Part shown: one piece after another, positions 1-12,199 of the stretch
Layout of the letters: each line of letters opens with the position of its first letter
How positions within the stretch are numbered: the stretch's first letter is position 1
Assembly: GCA_026874595.1 (NCBI GenBank)
Contig: CM049316.1
Location: forward strand, 48,116,695-48,180,694
DNA from: Sipunculus nudus
Lineage: Eukaryota > Annelida > Sipuncula > Golfingiida > Sipunculidae
Direction of reading: 5' to 3'
Length of the DNA stretch: 64,000 nucleotides
The notes under the pieces: model-generated
What the model saw: only the letters and a program-made list of their open reading frames with translations
What the model was told of the DNA's origin: nothing
Database searches by the model: none
Program-made: the position numbers and the translations under genes

Positions 1-908
1 TTATTCGCGTTTGATATTAATTAATTTATTAACATTCCTATAATAAATCAGCACTGATTTAAATGCCCTTCGTTTATTATGACTAAAGAGCTCTATGTAT
101 AAGAAAATAAGTGTCTATAAACACATACAAGCGGGAGCCACATATCCCCACAACTCAAATGAATAAAGATTACAGTTGCTTTTAGTCAAGAATAATCAAC
201 ACTTATCCCCCGCCGAAAATGTTAAAGCTACAAAGATATTTGTAATAATATGTGCATTTCCCCGCACCATTAGAACATTGTGAATGAATATATTTTTCTT
301 GCTAAACTCTCCCGGCATATTCAATTCACACGTATCTCCAGTTCCCCTATTGTTTTAGTTCTACACAGCCCCTGTGCGTTCATATATCATAACAAGACGG
401 CATGGCCACAGGTCCGATCTTGCGCATGCATAACTTACATACAAGAAGTGAGAGGAATAAAGAAACACAGAAGAGTTACCAGTTGGATTCTTGAAAAATC
501 TTGATTTGTGAAGTCACGCGGTATGGCCACCACGTGGCGTGCCTGCTATGTTTTTATTTTGTACCACTGATTTCGCCAGGTGAAAGCTTTTCACCACTTG
601 TGTACAGGTGTATAATTATGATTCTATGATCAGAATGAAATAATGGCAGATATCACATTTTTTAAAGAGAAAGGCACTGTATGTGTATATAGTTTGTTAT
701 ACTATACGTGTATATTTAACATACCAGGTTTGTGAATAGGTCTCTTTAATATAAACCCAAAATATAATTTTAGACAATCCCAAAATGTTCAGAGTAAACA
801 ATTTGTGCCTTTAGTATGTATAAACTATCTTATGCTCTTGTCCCTGTTAATGTTGTTTCATGTTTCGGTCGCAGTTTTTTTTTTTTTATTTTCTAAAACC
901 ATTTTAAA
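1..908. other. no gene seen; low-complexity AT-rich DNA
   Basis: I see no exon, RNA gene or modular repeat here. It holds only AT-rich sequence and a T-run near 880. The short open frame at 280-504 has no recognisable motif. Confidence 0.6.
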
Positions 909-2466
909 ACTGGACGTTTCTTGGCACAGCAGGTGCCACAGTATCCCCAGACAATTACCCCCCCCCCCCCCCCTTTAAGTATAGGCCCCCTAACTTCAGC
1001 AGCATATACTGACACTTGGCAAGCGACTATGGTTTTCTTCAGTCTATCAACTTGGGAAACAATATTTTTCACCAAATATGGGGGCCAATATGGTGGTTCA
1101 CTCTTAAGAAAAAAGCATTAATTTATTTAATGGAAACGGGAAGGTAGGTGGTACCACCTGCTGGTTTACCAGAAAAAAATTTCCAAGATGGATAGACATG
1201 GCAAATTTAAGACCAATACCTTGAACCACTCCGGAGATATGAGCAATTTTCACCCAAACCATTTGCAGATGGCGCCACCAGCCTTAAGTACAAGATGGAG
1301 TCCAAGATCTATGGATATGCACAATTTCAGGCCAAAACCCTCCTCAGAAAAGGGCATTAATTTATTCTATAAAAAAAGGGCAGGTAAGTGGCGCCACCTG
1401 TCTGGTAAAGAGAAAACTTCCAAGATGGATGGACATGCCAAATTTCAGACCAATACCTTAGCCACTCCGGAGATCTGAGCAATTTTCACCCAAAGCACAT
1501 TTACAGATGGACGCCACGCCAAGACAATTGCAGATGGCGCAACCAGTCTTGAGTGCAAGATGGAGTCCAAATGGATGGACATGCCAAATTTCACACCAAT
1601 ACCTTGAACCCACTCCGGAGATATGAGGAAACGTACGGATGGACGCCACGTCAAAACAATTGCAGATAGCGCCACCAGTCTTAAAAACAAGTTGGAAGTA
1701 TCCAAGATCAATGGACATCCACAATTTCAGCCCAATCTGGCCATTAGTTTTTGACTTATAATGCTCACAGTACTGTCAAGTGGCAATGATGGGGTATTTA
1801 AAGGCGCGAAAGAAAAGGACAGAAGTTGGCGCCACCTGTCTTCCGTAGAAGACAAAGCTATCCAAGATCTTAGGTCGATTTGATTTTTGGACCAATCCAT
1901 GCATCCCTTATTGAGATATTTATGATTTTGTGTGATTTTCACCATATAAGGCAAAATTTAAGGTCAAGGCCACTCTCATAGGATAGGTCATGACCCATAT
2001 TTTAATATATATCATCCCATATCCCATGTCTATGTATATGCATAATATGAAAGACGTCTCTCCATTATTTTCTGAATTATAATGCTCACAGTACTATTAA
2101 GTTGCAATGATCGGGGTATTAAAACGGCACGAAAACAAGAAAAGGATAACAGGTGGTGCCACCAGTTTCCGGTACATGACAACACTATCCAAAATTTTCA
2201 GTAAACTTGATTTTTGGATCAGTCCATGCAAGATTTCCCCCCTAAATGGATATATTCGAGGTCAATGTTACTCTTCTAGTACAGGTCATGACCCCATTTT
2301 AAATAGGCTTCGTCCTCTCACCCATATCTATGCACATGTCAAGTTTGGTAAAGATCAGTAACATATTTTTTTTAGTTATCGCGTCCAAACGAAATCTCGG
2401 CGGCGGCGGCGCGACCGTGCTTAAACCATGTTATCCTGACTTTGTTTGGAGATACAACAAGCTGAA
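909..2466 (+). mobile_element. hairpin-ended modular element, GTATCCCC family
   Basis: It starts ACTGGACG. A perfect 6-bp hairpin follows (TGGCAC 922-927, GTGCCA 933-938), then GTATCCCCAGACA (941-953). The reverse complement of that 13-mer, TGTCTGGGGATAC, ends the sibling element at 18774-18786; the local 3' end near 2436-2460 is a decayed form (TTTGGAGATAC) preceded by a GGC repeat at about 2400-2413. Between them lie degenerate core repeats of roughly 120-330 bp, each with a variant of the GGTGGCGCCACC palindrome (about 1147, 1388, 1817, 2151). No long coding frame is present, so it is non-autonomous. Confidence 0.6.
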
Positions 2467-2879
2467 AGAAATTTCAAATCTGAATAAAAAAAGTTGGATC
2501 CCTGTTTTTTAAGCTTCATAGTAAGATGAAGAACAAAAATGCATATAGGGTGTCACGTTTTTACTAACAAAATTTACTCAGAATGAATTTGCTACATATG
2601 CTCCTACACTTAAAAGCAGAACTGTCCGATTTTCTGTCTAACTTAGGATAAAATGACACAAGGCATTTGACTCCCAGGAAACAAGCAAACACAGGTGGTG
2701 CCATCTGCAGCTTACATTATATAATAGTCACAAAGCTCGCAGAATATAGAATATTTCGGGTTCTAATGGAGTTCGCCCAAGAAACTACAATGAAGTTAAA
2801 ATCACCTATAAAGCATGTTGAATTAACATGAAAAAAAGCTTCTTCTCTTTAAAATAAATGTTTACCTTCCAAAATATTG

Positions 2880-3262
2880 TCCTGCAACCGTTCTCTTACT
2901 CCTGTAAACCAATGTTTAAAGCAGTGGACCGGGTGCGATCACAGGTGTCAACATAAACACAGCGCATGTGTCGCCCGGCCATGTGTCAATCAGGAGTTGC
3001 CATGACTTGGCCTAAAATATGTAATGCATGTTTCCACTGGCTGAAAGAATCGGACCTCCGGTCACGCGGCCTTGTTATGGTAAACAGACACACCTGGACT
3101 ATTTACCAACACGCAGAGCCATTACAAGGTCTAAAACAGCCTTATGCGAGGTACTGAGACCGTGTGCTGGGACGGTTTTGCTTGGAATTTTTGTATAAGG
3201 CAAAACTGAACTGATATTGTGAAAAGAATAGGCATAATTTTGCTCCTGATTATGTCCCTTTA
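2880..3262 (+). repeat. dispersed repeat shared with 14,430-14,670
   Basis: This stretch shares many blocks with 14,430-14,670, including AGGCCTAAAA-like, CACGCGGCCTTG, AAAACTGAACTG and the string GCTCCTGATTATGTCCCTTT. In the second copy it is the body behind an ACAAGGG head at 14224. Here the head is missing. It is followed by a weak GGTTACGA... GACGGACGG tail (3280-3325). Confidence 0.55.
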
Positions 3263-3324
3263 AGAGGTTTCTGGGTCTAATGGTTACGAATTTTTCCCTG
3301 TTGATCGACGGACGGAAAGAGGCC

Positions 3325-4585
3325 GTTCGCTATATCTTAGATTACTTACATTCAGCGGAGCCAAAATTTGGTCAGGGTAACTTGACTGGGGGGATTAATG
3401 TTCAAACTGACTGGTATTCTAAAAAAGTTACCCCGACTTGGACGTACCAAGACCCCCCCCCCCCCCCGAGACCAGACCAGTAGAATAAAATTAGATCTCA
3501 ACAACAATGTGGCATATTTATTTGACTTTACTGGTGCAAATGACACAGACAAGATAAATTATGCAAATCACAATTTCATAATATACACGTACAAAATTCA
3601 TTGCTGTAACAGCCTTGCTTGAAGTAGGGCGTGTGTGCGAGTTCTGTGTTATTCTTTTACATGTTATGGTCTTTGTAATAACAAGAAATATCACCCGTTT
3701 ATTTTTGAATGGATTTTTCCCATTTATGTGATCCTACGCTAGCCTGTACAATATGTATTGATCTAAATGAACAAATAAGCATGCTTTTTACAGACATATA
3801 TGTAATTTGATTTTCCATATAGTCTGAATGAACACTTGTATTATCTTGGTATAAGGGAATACTGTAGCTGTGTTCACTGTGAGCAGACTGATGTATTAAC
3901 AGACAGACTGCACAGAGATTAGAACCTTCATCTACCTACAAATCTCCTACGTACGGCACTAGCATCACAAGGCTGCCCTATTCATAATATCATTCTGCGG
4001 TGGAATAAATGTTCACACTTCATCAACTAAGGATATATATATATATAAATATTTGTGTAAACTGATCAGACAATAATACTAAATTACTCTGGTGCCACTC
4101 ATACTATTACACCATAATAACTTATCAAAGTGACGTCAACGATGTGTTCATGCATACCTAACCAATGATTCCGTGTGAAAACAAAAGCTTTCAAAGTGGA
4201 TGTCAATTAAAATAAGTGATTTCAATGTGAAAGTGGTCAAAATCCTTTGCCTTTTTATATTAATTGTAGTAAAATAATATATAATATCATTGATTGTGTC
4301 CAGCACAATTTGGGCAATGTTTCATCATGTTTTGATCAAGCACATGTACACCGTACAAACAGCATGTTCCCTAATCTAAACGCCACTCAACAACAAAGAA
4401 AACGAAATGAGCATCATCCATGACGAGCATCATCCATGATGATTTGCGACACAGAAATCCTTTTGTATACATGACTTAGGTGGATCCTCTGCTCAATTTT
4501 ATAATGATCTATGACAAATTGGTATATCTGGATAACGAGGAACAATTAAACCTATATCCCTTTGTTAGTTTTACTTCTTAACCAC
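3325..4585. other. no gene seen
   Basis: Mostly unique AT-rich sequence with a C-run (3453-3468) and a short (AT)n at 4035. No exon, RNA or modular repeat was recognised. Confidence 0.5.
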
Positions 4586-4589
4586 AGAA

Positions 4590-4855
4590 TCAAGCCCCCC
4601 CCCCCCCCCCCCCCCGGGGTCATTTCATGCTCTTAATCTCAGAATTATGCCCCCCCCCCCAGGCCATTTCATGCTCTTAACCTCAGAATTATGCCCCCCC
4701 CCCCCCTGGTCATTTCATGCTCTTAATCTCAGAATTATGCCCCTAGGCCATTTCATGCTCTTAACCTCAGAATTATGCACCCCCCCCCCCCCCCCAACAA
4801 GCAAATTCATGCTTTTAACCTCAGAATCAAGCCCCTCCCCAGGCTAATTCTGGCT
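4590..4855 (+). repeat. VNTR with C-homopolymer spacers
   Basis: About six units of a 40-60 bp sequence containing CATTTCATGCTCTTAA and CTCAGAATTATGC are separated by pure C-runs of different lengths (up to about 22 C). Unit length variation comes mostly from the C-runs. Confidence 0.85.
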
Positions 4856-5393
4856 CCTGCAGTCAAAATGAAACCCACCTGGGCCAGTTCCCACTCGTAC
4901 ACTCATAGTTAAGACAACCAGGAAAGAGACATTAGTAATGTTACGAGGAATGAGTCAACAGTAGCAATAGGTAGTTGAATGAGAAATCATAAACACAGTG
5001 TGTCCTCCAGATCAGCTCATATACACTTTACTTTTAAACTCGTATACTGGGTCATCTTTGGTAAACTGGCAATGCAGAATAAATTTTAAGTTAACTGACA
5101 GCACCTTATGACAAACAAATGAATAACACAGTGACATACAACAATTGCTAACGGATGTCAAAACATATTTATAATATTCTGCACGAAATATGGATGAAGC
5201 CCAAACATATTAAATAATTTATTTTGACAACTGGTGCGTGTTTTTCGAATTTACTCCAACCAGAACAAAAACAAATACGTGTGTAAGCTATATGCAAAAG
5301 GCCAAATGGGATGTTTGGCCAGACACACCTGTATCGCTGTTTTTATTACATGCCAGTGTACAGCTGAACATTGTGTTGTCCATGTTAATGATA

Positions 5394-6800
5394 ACAAGGG
5401 ACCCATGGGTCACTGTGCTGAGCTGAAGTTGACCTCGAAGGTAAAAATCTAAAATAATATCAAATGGAGATAAATTCTATGTGGAAAAGTAATATAGGCC
5501 ATGGCTGGTTGACATGATTGTTTTTTATTGATGAAATTGTTGCAAATATTTTTTTTGTGACCAAACCATAAATTTTCTTTTAAAATTGAAGCATGTGAGC
5601 AGTTGGTGAACATTAGATGTATATTATTACCATGATCATTGGTTGGCTTTTTGATAAATAGTTGACAGTTCAGTTGTTTACACATCTGTTCAATTGGATC
5701 TATTTTATAATATATATATTATTAAATATGTATTTTTTTATTATATAAAATGAATACAATTGAAATATAACATATCCCAAGTCCAAAGGTGGAAGGACTT
5801 AGGTGTGGTGTGAGTGTGTGTATTTATGGGTGGGTGGGGGGGGGGGGTGGGTGGGTGGAATGTTTGGAGTTACAACATCTCTGTATGCATTTGTATACAT
5901 ACAGGATAATAACTAAATTTAACAGTGTAACCTGTAACAAATCAGGAAACCTGGCATAACTGACTTCCAGTGACTAGGAGTGGACTACCTGCATCTTGAC
6001 AAAGCAAGTGACTACAATAGAGCCTCAAGAAAAAATTTAATAACTGGCCTAATTTCAAGCTTTTATTTTTAAATTTAAACAGATTAAATACTTACATTTA
6101 CATGCTGTGAATCAACAGTACTCGCAGAAAAAATAATATGTGCCATGGTCAAAATTGGGCAAAATCTAAGGTACTGATTTTATTTATAAGCTAATAACTT
6201 AAAAAATTTACAAAATTCAGATCTAATTTTTGTATACAATTGAATCATAATTAAACAAGGTTATATACTTAGTAAAAAAGTCTCTAATTTCAAAGATTTT
6301 CATGTTAAGTGAGTTAATATTTTTCCTGAATTATTTTTAGTCAATTATGATCAGGCCCATAACTTAGAGAAATTACACGCAACAGACTTAATTTCTTGCA
6401 TGTATATAGTAAACTAATAGGAGAATATTTCTGGTAAATAAGAAACAAGGGACCCATGGGTCATGGAGCTCAGCTAATTGTGAAAAATTTTAGAAAATGC
6501 AATATATGCTTATTTCTACTGTAATTGTTTTTCTTATGTAAAAGCATATGAAAGCTATGAGGAAATTGCCTTCCTACCTGGTAAGTAAAGTTCTTAATAT
6601 ATGATTGCAAAACTAATACTCTGACAAGACTGCCATAAACAACAGTAACAGTTTTGAGATACTGTGTTGTAAATGAAATATTTACAGATTGACAGACAGG
6701 TGGACAGAAAGGACTTGTATCTTTATTTCACTTTCTTGGGAAAAATGCTTTAAAGTTTATATTAACCCAATTTCTTAGCATATCCATTTTTGGCATTAAT
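5394..6800 (+). repeat. two ACAAGGG-headed repeats
   Basis: Heads start at 5394 and 6445, each with the GACCCATGGGTC palindrome followed by a GCTCAGCT-like block. Bodies differ: the first continues GAAGTTGACCTCGAAGG as at 14224, while the second continues into the body also found at 54611 and 60570 (AAGCATATGA, GACAAGACTG, CAGATGGACAG-like strings). A (G)n run lies at 5838-5849. No 3' stem-loop was found for either. Confidence 0.6.
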
Positions 6801-7499
6801 AGTTTTTATCACATTCAATTTTTTAATTTTACATCTTTTTTTTTTTTTTAAATGTGCGATAAAAAATCTGAAAATATAAGTTCAGAATTGGAATGGCATC
6901 ATTATTTATCCATAGTTTGGCTGTCAATTTATGCATACACATGTATTTTATAATTTTTAAAACACAAAATGTTTAAAATGAATTTAAAAGAAAATTATTT
7001 TAAAAGATTATATCACTTAAAAGAACAAATGCCACAACATGGCATCTTCAAGATGATTCTTGAATCACTATTAAAAAAAGTATTGTACATTGTGGAGTTT
7101 TCAGAACATGCTTAATTTTAATTTTAAAAGATTCAGTAAATCTGATTTTAAAAAATCCTCTTTTCAAATCAGGTATAAACACTGTTGGCTGGATGAGGGA
7201 GAAACAATATAATCATGCTAATTACAATCTCAGCTATAGTTTAATACTGAAATTAATATTAATCTCACACCTTGTGAAAAGAATGCTAATTAGTTTTTAC
7301 TCTTCTGAAGTAAGGAATTCCTCATCTCATGAACATCCACACTTTTACAGCAATACACCACTTTGTGGACATAATTAAATGTGCATTTTAATTATTGTTA
7401 CCCACTGTGATACAATACAAAATCCAAAATTTAGCAAAAAACTAAAATAAGAATGAATCAAATATAGAAAATTATAACATTTATTTAGTTTATGCATCC

Positions 7500-8600
7500 T
7501 TCTGGAAGGCTGGGGGGGGGGGGGGGGGGGGAGGGGTGTAGGGCTGAGCAGAAGATAAGCCAAGCTGAGCCAAGGCAGCTGCCTGGAGTGGGTTCACAAC
7601 TACAGGTGAGGGCTGCATAACTCACTGTACTGGCCAGTGGCTTGATGTAAACAACACTTGATATGGTGTCTAAAAACATGAATTTAAAGCTACTTTTTCA
7701 ATCAATTCCTTTGAAATTTCAGATTTAAAAAAATTTAATCCATACGTTAACATGTTATGAAAATTAAATCAACAGCGCATTAAAAAAAAAGTGCCATGGA
7801 AAAAGTTGGACAAAATTTAAGGTACTGATTTTATGTTTATGCTAATAACTTAAAAATTAGCAAAATTCAGATCTAATTTTGTATAAAAATGAATTTTATT
7901 TATTTAAAGTTACATCCCTGAAAAAAAGTCTCCAGCTTCAATAATTTTCATGTTAAGTAAGTAAATATATTTCCTGATTTTTTTACAAAGTGAATCATGT
8001 TCGGGCCCATAACTTCAAGAAATAACACAATACTGACCTAATTTCTGGTATGTATACAGAAAAAATATATGAATGGTTATATTAAATAAGTTCAATATCA
8101 AATCAGGGGTTTTGATATCATGCAGTTTTAAAGTGAAACAATGGGTTTTTAATGGGAAATTGAGGTTCTTCTTTAATATCTTGAAGGAATGAAGTCCTAG
8201 TGACCCAATTTTCAGTATGGAAGGAGATTTTTGGGACATCTAACTGTATGCACAATTTTGGATTCCTAGGTCTAACGGTTTCAAAATGTGCCCTGTTAAC
8301 AAACAGACAACGGACGAAGGACCATGACTATCTGAGCTATAAAAAAACAGATAAATGGTTTTGACATTAGGCTGTCCTGAAATGTTATAATAGTTTTTTA
8401 ATGGAAATTTGAGGTTTTTCTTTAATATCACAGAGGAACAAATTTGCAGTGACCCAGTTTCTATTTGGTAAGAGATTTTTGGGATATCTAACAGTATGCA
8501 AATTTTGGATTTTTAGGTCTAACGGTTTCAAAACATGCTAGTTTAACGGACGGATGACGGACAATGGACCAAGACTATTAATGTATTTTTTTACCAAATA
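7500..8600 (+). repeat. copy of the dispersed GGGCCCATAACTT repeat family
   Basis: This shows the same order of blocks as 22.9-26.9, 38.4-39.9, 50.0-51.4 and 56.4-57.3 kb: CGTGCCATGG, CAAAATTTAAGGTAC, GGGCCCATAACTT, ATTTCTGG-ATGTA, TTTAATGGAAAATTGAGG, CTAACGGTTTCAAAA and a decayed GACGGACAATGGACCA tail (8545-8575). It begins after a pure G-run (7512-7531). Confidence 0.65.
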
Positions 8601-10328
8601 CTGACCCGGCCCTTCTCAAGGTACTACACTGAGGTTTATGGTAAGTCTTATTTCAAGTCTCCCATTATGACTAGAAATCTCAATTTTCTACCATTTGATT
8701 ATAAAATATATACATATAGGTTAGGATTGTCTTTCTTCCTGACAAGGTAGACAGGGTTTTACAGTAGATCTTTACTTCCACCATTCCTTATTTTTACAAG
8801 CTCTTCTTGTTGACAGGTTTAAAGAAGACCTGGTCTGCTTCATATAAAAAAGTTACAAAATGCACAGACATTCACCATAGATATACCACCGTGAAGCATC
8901 AAACAAAAAGAAAGCTACAAAAACAATGACATACTAGCTCATTTTTGAATGCTTAATGAACATATTAAAATGACAACATCACACACATACAGCAAAAGGC
9001 CACGGCACCATCACCACCTAGCGCCCCCTGGATTCTATTGAAAAAAAAATTAACAAGGAGAGGGTCAACACTGTCCTTGTATCCACTCAAGTGTTTGTGG
9101 TTATATATATTCATACATCAATGATGCGCTATACATATACAATGAGAGTGTATGGGTCAGATTCATTGACCTTCAGGCACTAGCAGTTGATTCTCCTCAG
9201 AGTTATAAAATAATAGTCCAGTAACCCATCATGATGGGGCGCAAAACCAGACTTCCTCCCAGTTATCAGAATGTCCTACTGAATATTCATGCTCTACGAG
9301 TCACCATGAACACAATCATCAGAAGTAAGTAGTCCTTGTATTAATGTATTTTTTTAAAATAATGCAGAATGCACATGAAACTGATGGTTTAAAGACAAGT
9401 AACAGTTGGTTAGAGTTCCTATGATGCTGTCTGACATGCTGTAAATATGCATATACACTCATCATCTGAATCACACACAGCTTCAGATGTCTAACCATAC
9501 GCCATTCTAGGTAAAGCAACGACATACAAACTAATGCTTTAACAGTGGCTCCTAGGTTCATTGATACTTCCACATGAACCAATTTTCACAGAGAGCCTAT
9601 AAATACCTAATCAGTAGATATCTGCAGATTTTTTTGTACACAGATTTATATCAATTAATCTGTTATGTTGTGCCATATAAACAAAACAAGTCTTTCTCAA
9701 ATTAGGACCAGTTTTGTCAGTCCTTGTCCAAGCTTCAGCCAAGCCTATGATGATTAAAGTAATTCCTCTTTGTATATCACTCACCAGCCAGGCCATGTCA
9801 AATTAATACGTTCACAACCTGAAGCAGTCAGTGATATAGTAGACGCTCAGCACTTAAGCCTTCCTTTGGCCTGGTTCCGCTGTTATCACATGGGTCTCAA
9901 TATCCTTGCATCACAGCAATTATAGTACAGAATCCATCAAATGTCATGTCTGCACATACATTACCCACAGTGCAACAGTAGTTCTCAACATTACAATCTC
10001 CTGTGTTAGAGGCAAATAAAAACTTTGTACCCTGGAGACACCATGCCATGCTCTTCTGTTGGTATGGCAACAAATAACAATACTTGCTTGAAGGATAGGA
10101 ATCTGTCTGTGATACAGTCATTAGATGTACATGATAAATTGTTTTTGACACACCAGTACTAGGATTTGTAAGCACACCCCAGCCTGTCCTCCGTAATGAC
10201 CACTGTTTTCTCACGTTGATGAGCTATTTACTGTGGTAGCCGGTGTGTGCATGGTCTATAAATGATAGGGTGGGCAGGACTTGGTCTGCTGATGACAGGT
10301 GATGAAGCCAGATGGCACCACTGTCCAG
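8600..10328 (-). other. probable CMIP 3' UTR
   Basis: The stretch directly after the stop codon is free of the modular repeats that fill the flanks up to about 8,600. It is therefore the best candidate for the untranslated end of the transcript. I found no canonical AATAAA on the minus strand in it, only variants such as AAATAA near 8,780, so the end point is a guess. Open frames on the minus strand here (9319-9796, 9897-10214) have no recognisable similarity and are taken as chance frames in UTR. Confidence 0.4.
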
Positions 10329-10382
10329 TTACCAAGCGTCTGTGTACCGCACATCACACTCTTGTAAAGCTGGTAACTTCTC
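10329..10382 (-). CDS. CMIP: CMIP terminal exon with stop codon
   Basis: This is the last coding segment, 54 nt, encoding EKLPALQECDVRYTDAW and stop TAA (10329-10331). It matches the vertebrate C terminus KLPNLKEVDVRYTEAW and joins exon h in phase 0 as ...EGLK+EKLPAL. The acceptor is TACTTGAAG, with a weak pyrimidine tract, after a 19.7-kb intron. The match to an invariant C terminus makes the assignment strong despite the distance and short length. Confidence 0.92.
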   Translation of the reverse strand, partial: EKLPALQECDVRYTDAW

Positions 10383-10453
10383 CTTCAAGTACACAAAATA
10401 AACCCTCATAAATCAATCACAAAATAAGATCCCTTCTTATGCCAATATTAACA

Positions 10454-10800
10454 ACAAGGGATGTATGGGTCATGGCATGCAGCTGAAATTGATTCTGAGA
10501 TTATTGGTAAACAAGGCACCTGTGGGTCACTGAGCTCAGCTGAAATTGAATATGAGAATTTTTTCTAATCAGCTGGATTTGTCTATAAGGATATGTTTAT
10601 AAGCTTTTTCAAAATGTGGGTCCTGTGATCAAGTTTGAAGCCAATCTGTCTACTCAAACTGGAGTTATCATCCGTTAACTGATTTGTGAATGGATGGGCC
10701 CTGTGACCTTGACCTTTGAGCTTGTGACCCAAAAATCAAGCAGAATCTTCCTTTCAACATTGATAACAGGAACTAGGGACCCATGGGTCTCGACGCTCAG
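10454..10800 (+). repeat. stacked ACAAGG heads with truncated bodies
   Basis: Heads at 10454, 10511 and 10772 follow one another within 320 bp, the first two with bodies of under 60 and about 260 bp. The third reads ACTAGGGACCCATGGGTC, joining the ACAAG and ACTAG type starts. This looks like repeated insertion or template switching at heads. Confidence 0.6.
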
Positions 10801-12165
10801 CTGTATTTGTCTATTAGAATCTTTTTAAAGAAATTTTTATGAGTGACGGTCCTGTGACCTTAACAAATGACCTTGAGACCAAAAAATCTGAGAACTTATT
10901 ATCCTTGAACTTGCAGCATTTAGATTATTGTAACCATCTTCTAAAATATAGGCGTCAAGTGACCTTGACCTCTGACCAGGTAACCTCAAAATCTACAGAT
11001 TTCTTCCACTTTGGGCAAGTAAGCCATGTGTGAAAGATGGAAAGTTTGGGATGAAAAGTTTTATTTACATTGGATCCACAATCATTATAAAGATATGGCT
11101 CCTGTGACCTTCACCTTTGACCTCTGGACCCTGAAAATCAAAATGTTTTTTACTTAAGTGGTGGGTCATTAATAAATCCAGTTTGAAGCCAATCTGTCTA
11201 GCAAAAGCAGATTTATCATCCAGAAATTAGTTTGTGAATGGATGGGCCCTGTGACCTTGACCTTTGACCCTATGACCCCAAATGGAAAAAGAATCTTCCC
11301 CTATTGGCAGGTGAGTAGAATCTTGAAAATTGAAGGTTTGTGATCAAAAGTTTGGCTTGAAATGCATACACATTCCTTTTTAAGAAATGGGCCCTGTTAC
11401 CTTGACCTTTAACCTTTGGACCCTAAAATCGACAGGGTTCTTACTTTAGTGGTAAGCCATATATAAATTAAGTTTGAAACCAATATGTCAGACTAAATTG
11501 GAGTTATCATCTGGAAACTAATTTGTGAACAGATGGCCCCTGTGACCTATACCTTTGACTTTGTGACTCCAAATTCATTTATGCTCTCCCTATACTGGCA
11601 AGTCAGCTATGTGCACAAGATGGAAAGTTTGGAATGAAAAGCTTGGCTTGAAATACAGCCATAATCTTTTAAATAAGCGAGTCTTGTGACCTTGACCTTT
11701 GACCTTGTGACCCCAAATTCATTTATGCTCTCCCTATACTGGCAAGTCAGATAAGTGCACAAGATGGAAAGTTTGGAATGAAAAGCTTGGCTTGAAATAC
11801 AGCCATAATTTTTTAAATAAGTGAGTCTTGTGACCTTGACCTTTGACCTTGTGACCCCAAATTCATTTATGCTCTCCCTATACTGGCAAGTCAGATAAGT
11901 GCACAAGATGGAAAGTTTGGAATGAAAAGCTTGGCTTGAAATACAGCCATAATCTTTTAAATAAGTGAGTCTTGTGACCTTGACCTTTGACCTCATGACC
12001 CAAAAATCATACAGTTTCTTTCTTTAGTGGTGGGCTATGTGTAAGTCATGTCTGAAATTCATATGTCAATCCAACCTGGAGATATCATCTGGAAACAAAT
12101 TTGTGTGGATGGACAGATGGACAGATAGACAGACAGCTAAACAAACAGACAGACAGGGTGATTAC
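10772..12165 (+). mobile_element. modular element with nuclear-receptor-like half-site core array
   Basis: It starts with the ACTAGGG head and a perfect GACCCATGGGTC palindrome, then CGCTCAGCTG. The body is roughly 140-150 bp core repeats, each with a variant of TGACCTTGACCTTTGACC; the last three (11687, 11831, 11975) are spaced by exactly 144 bp and nearly identical. It ends in a GGACAGATGGACAGA... short repeat (12106-12160) without the usual stem-loop. The minus-strand open frame at 11607-11996 is a by-product of the 144-bp (48-codon) period and is not a gene. Confidence 0.7.
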
Positions 12166-12199
12166 TAAAGAGCATCCACTTGTGATCAATAAACACACC

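Noticed and set aside
11607-11996. 129-codon repetitive open frame on the minus strand
   Set aside because: It is a consequence of a stop-free 144-bp tandem repeat belonging to an element core, with no protein-like features.
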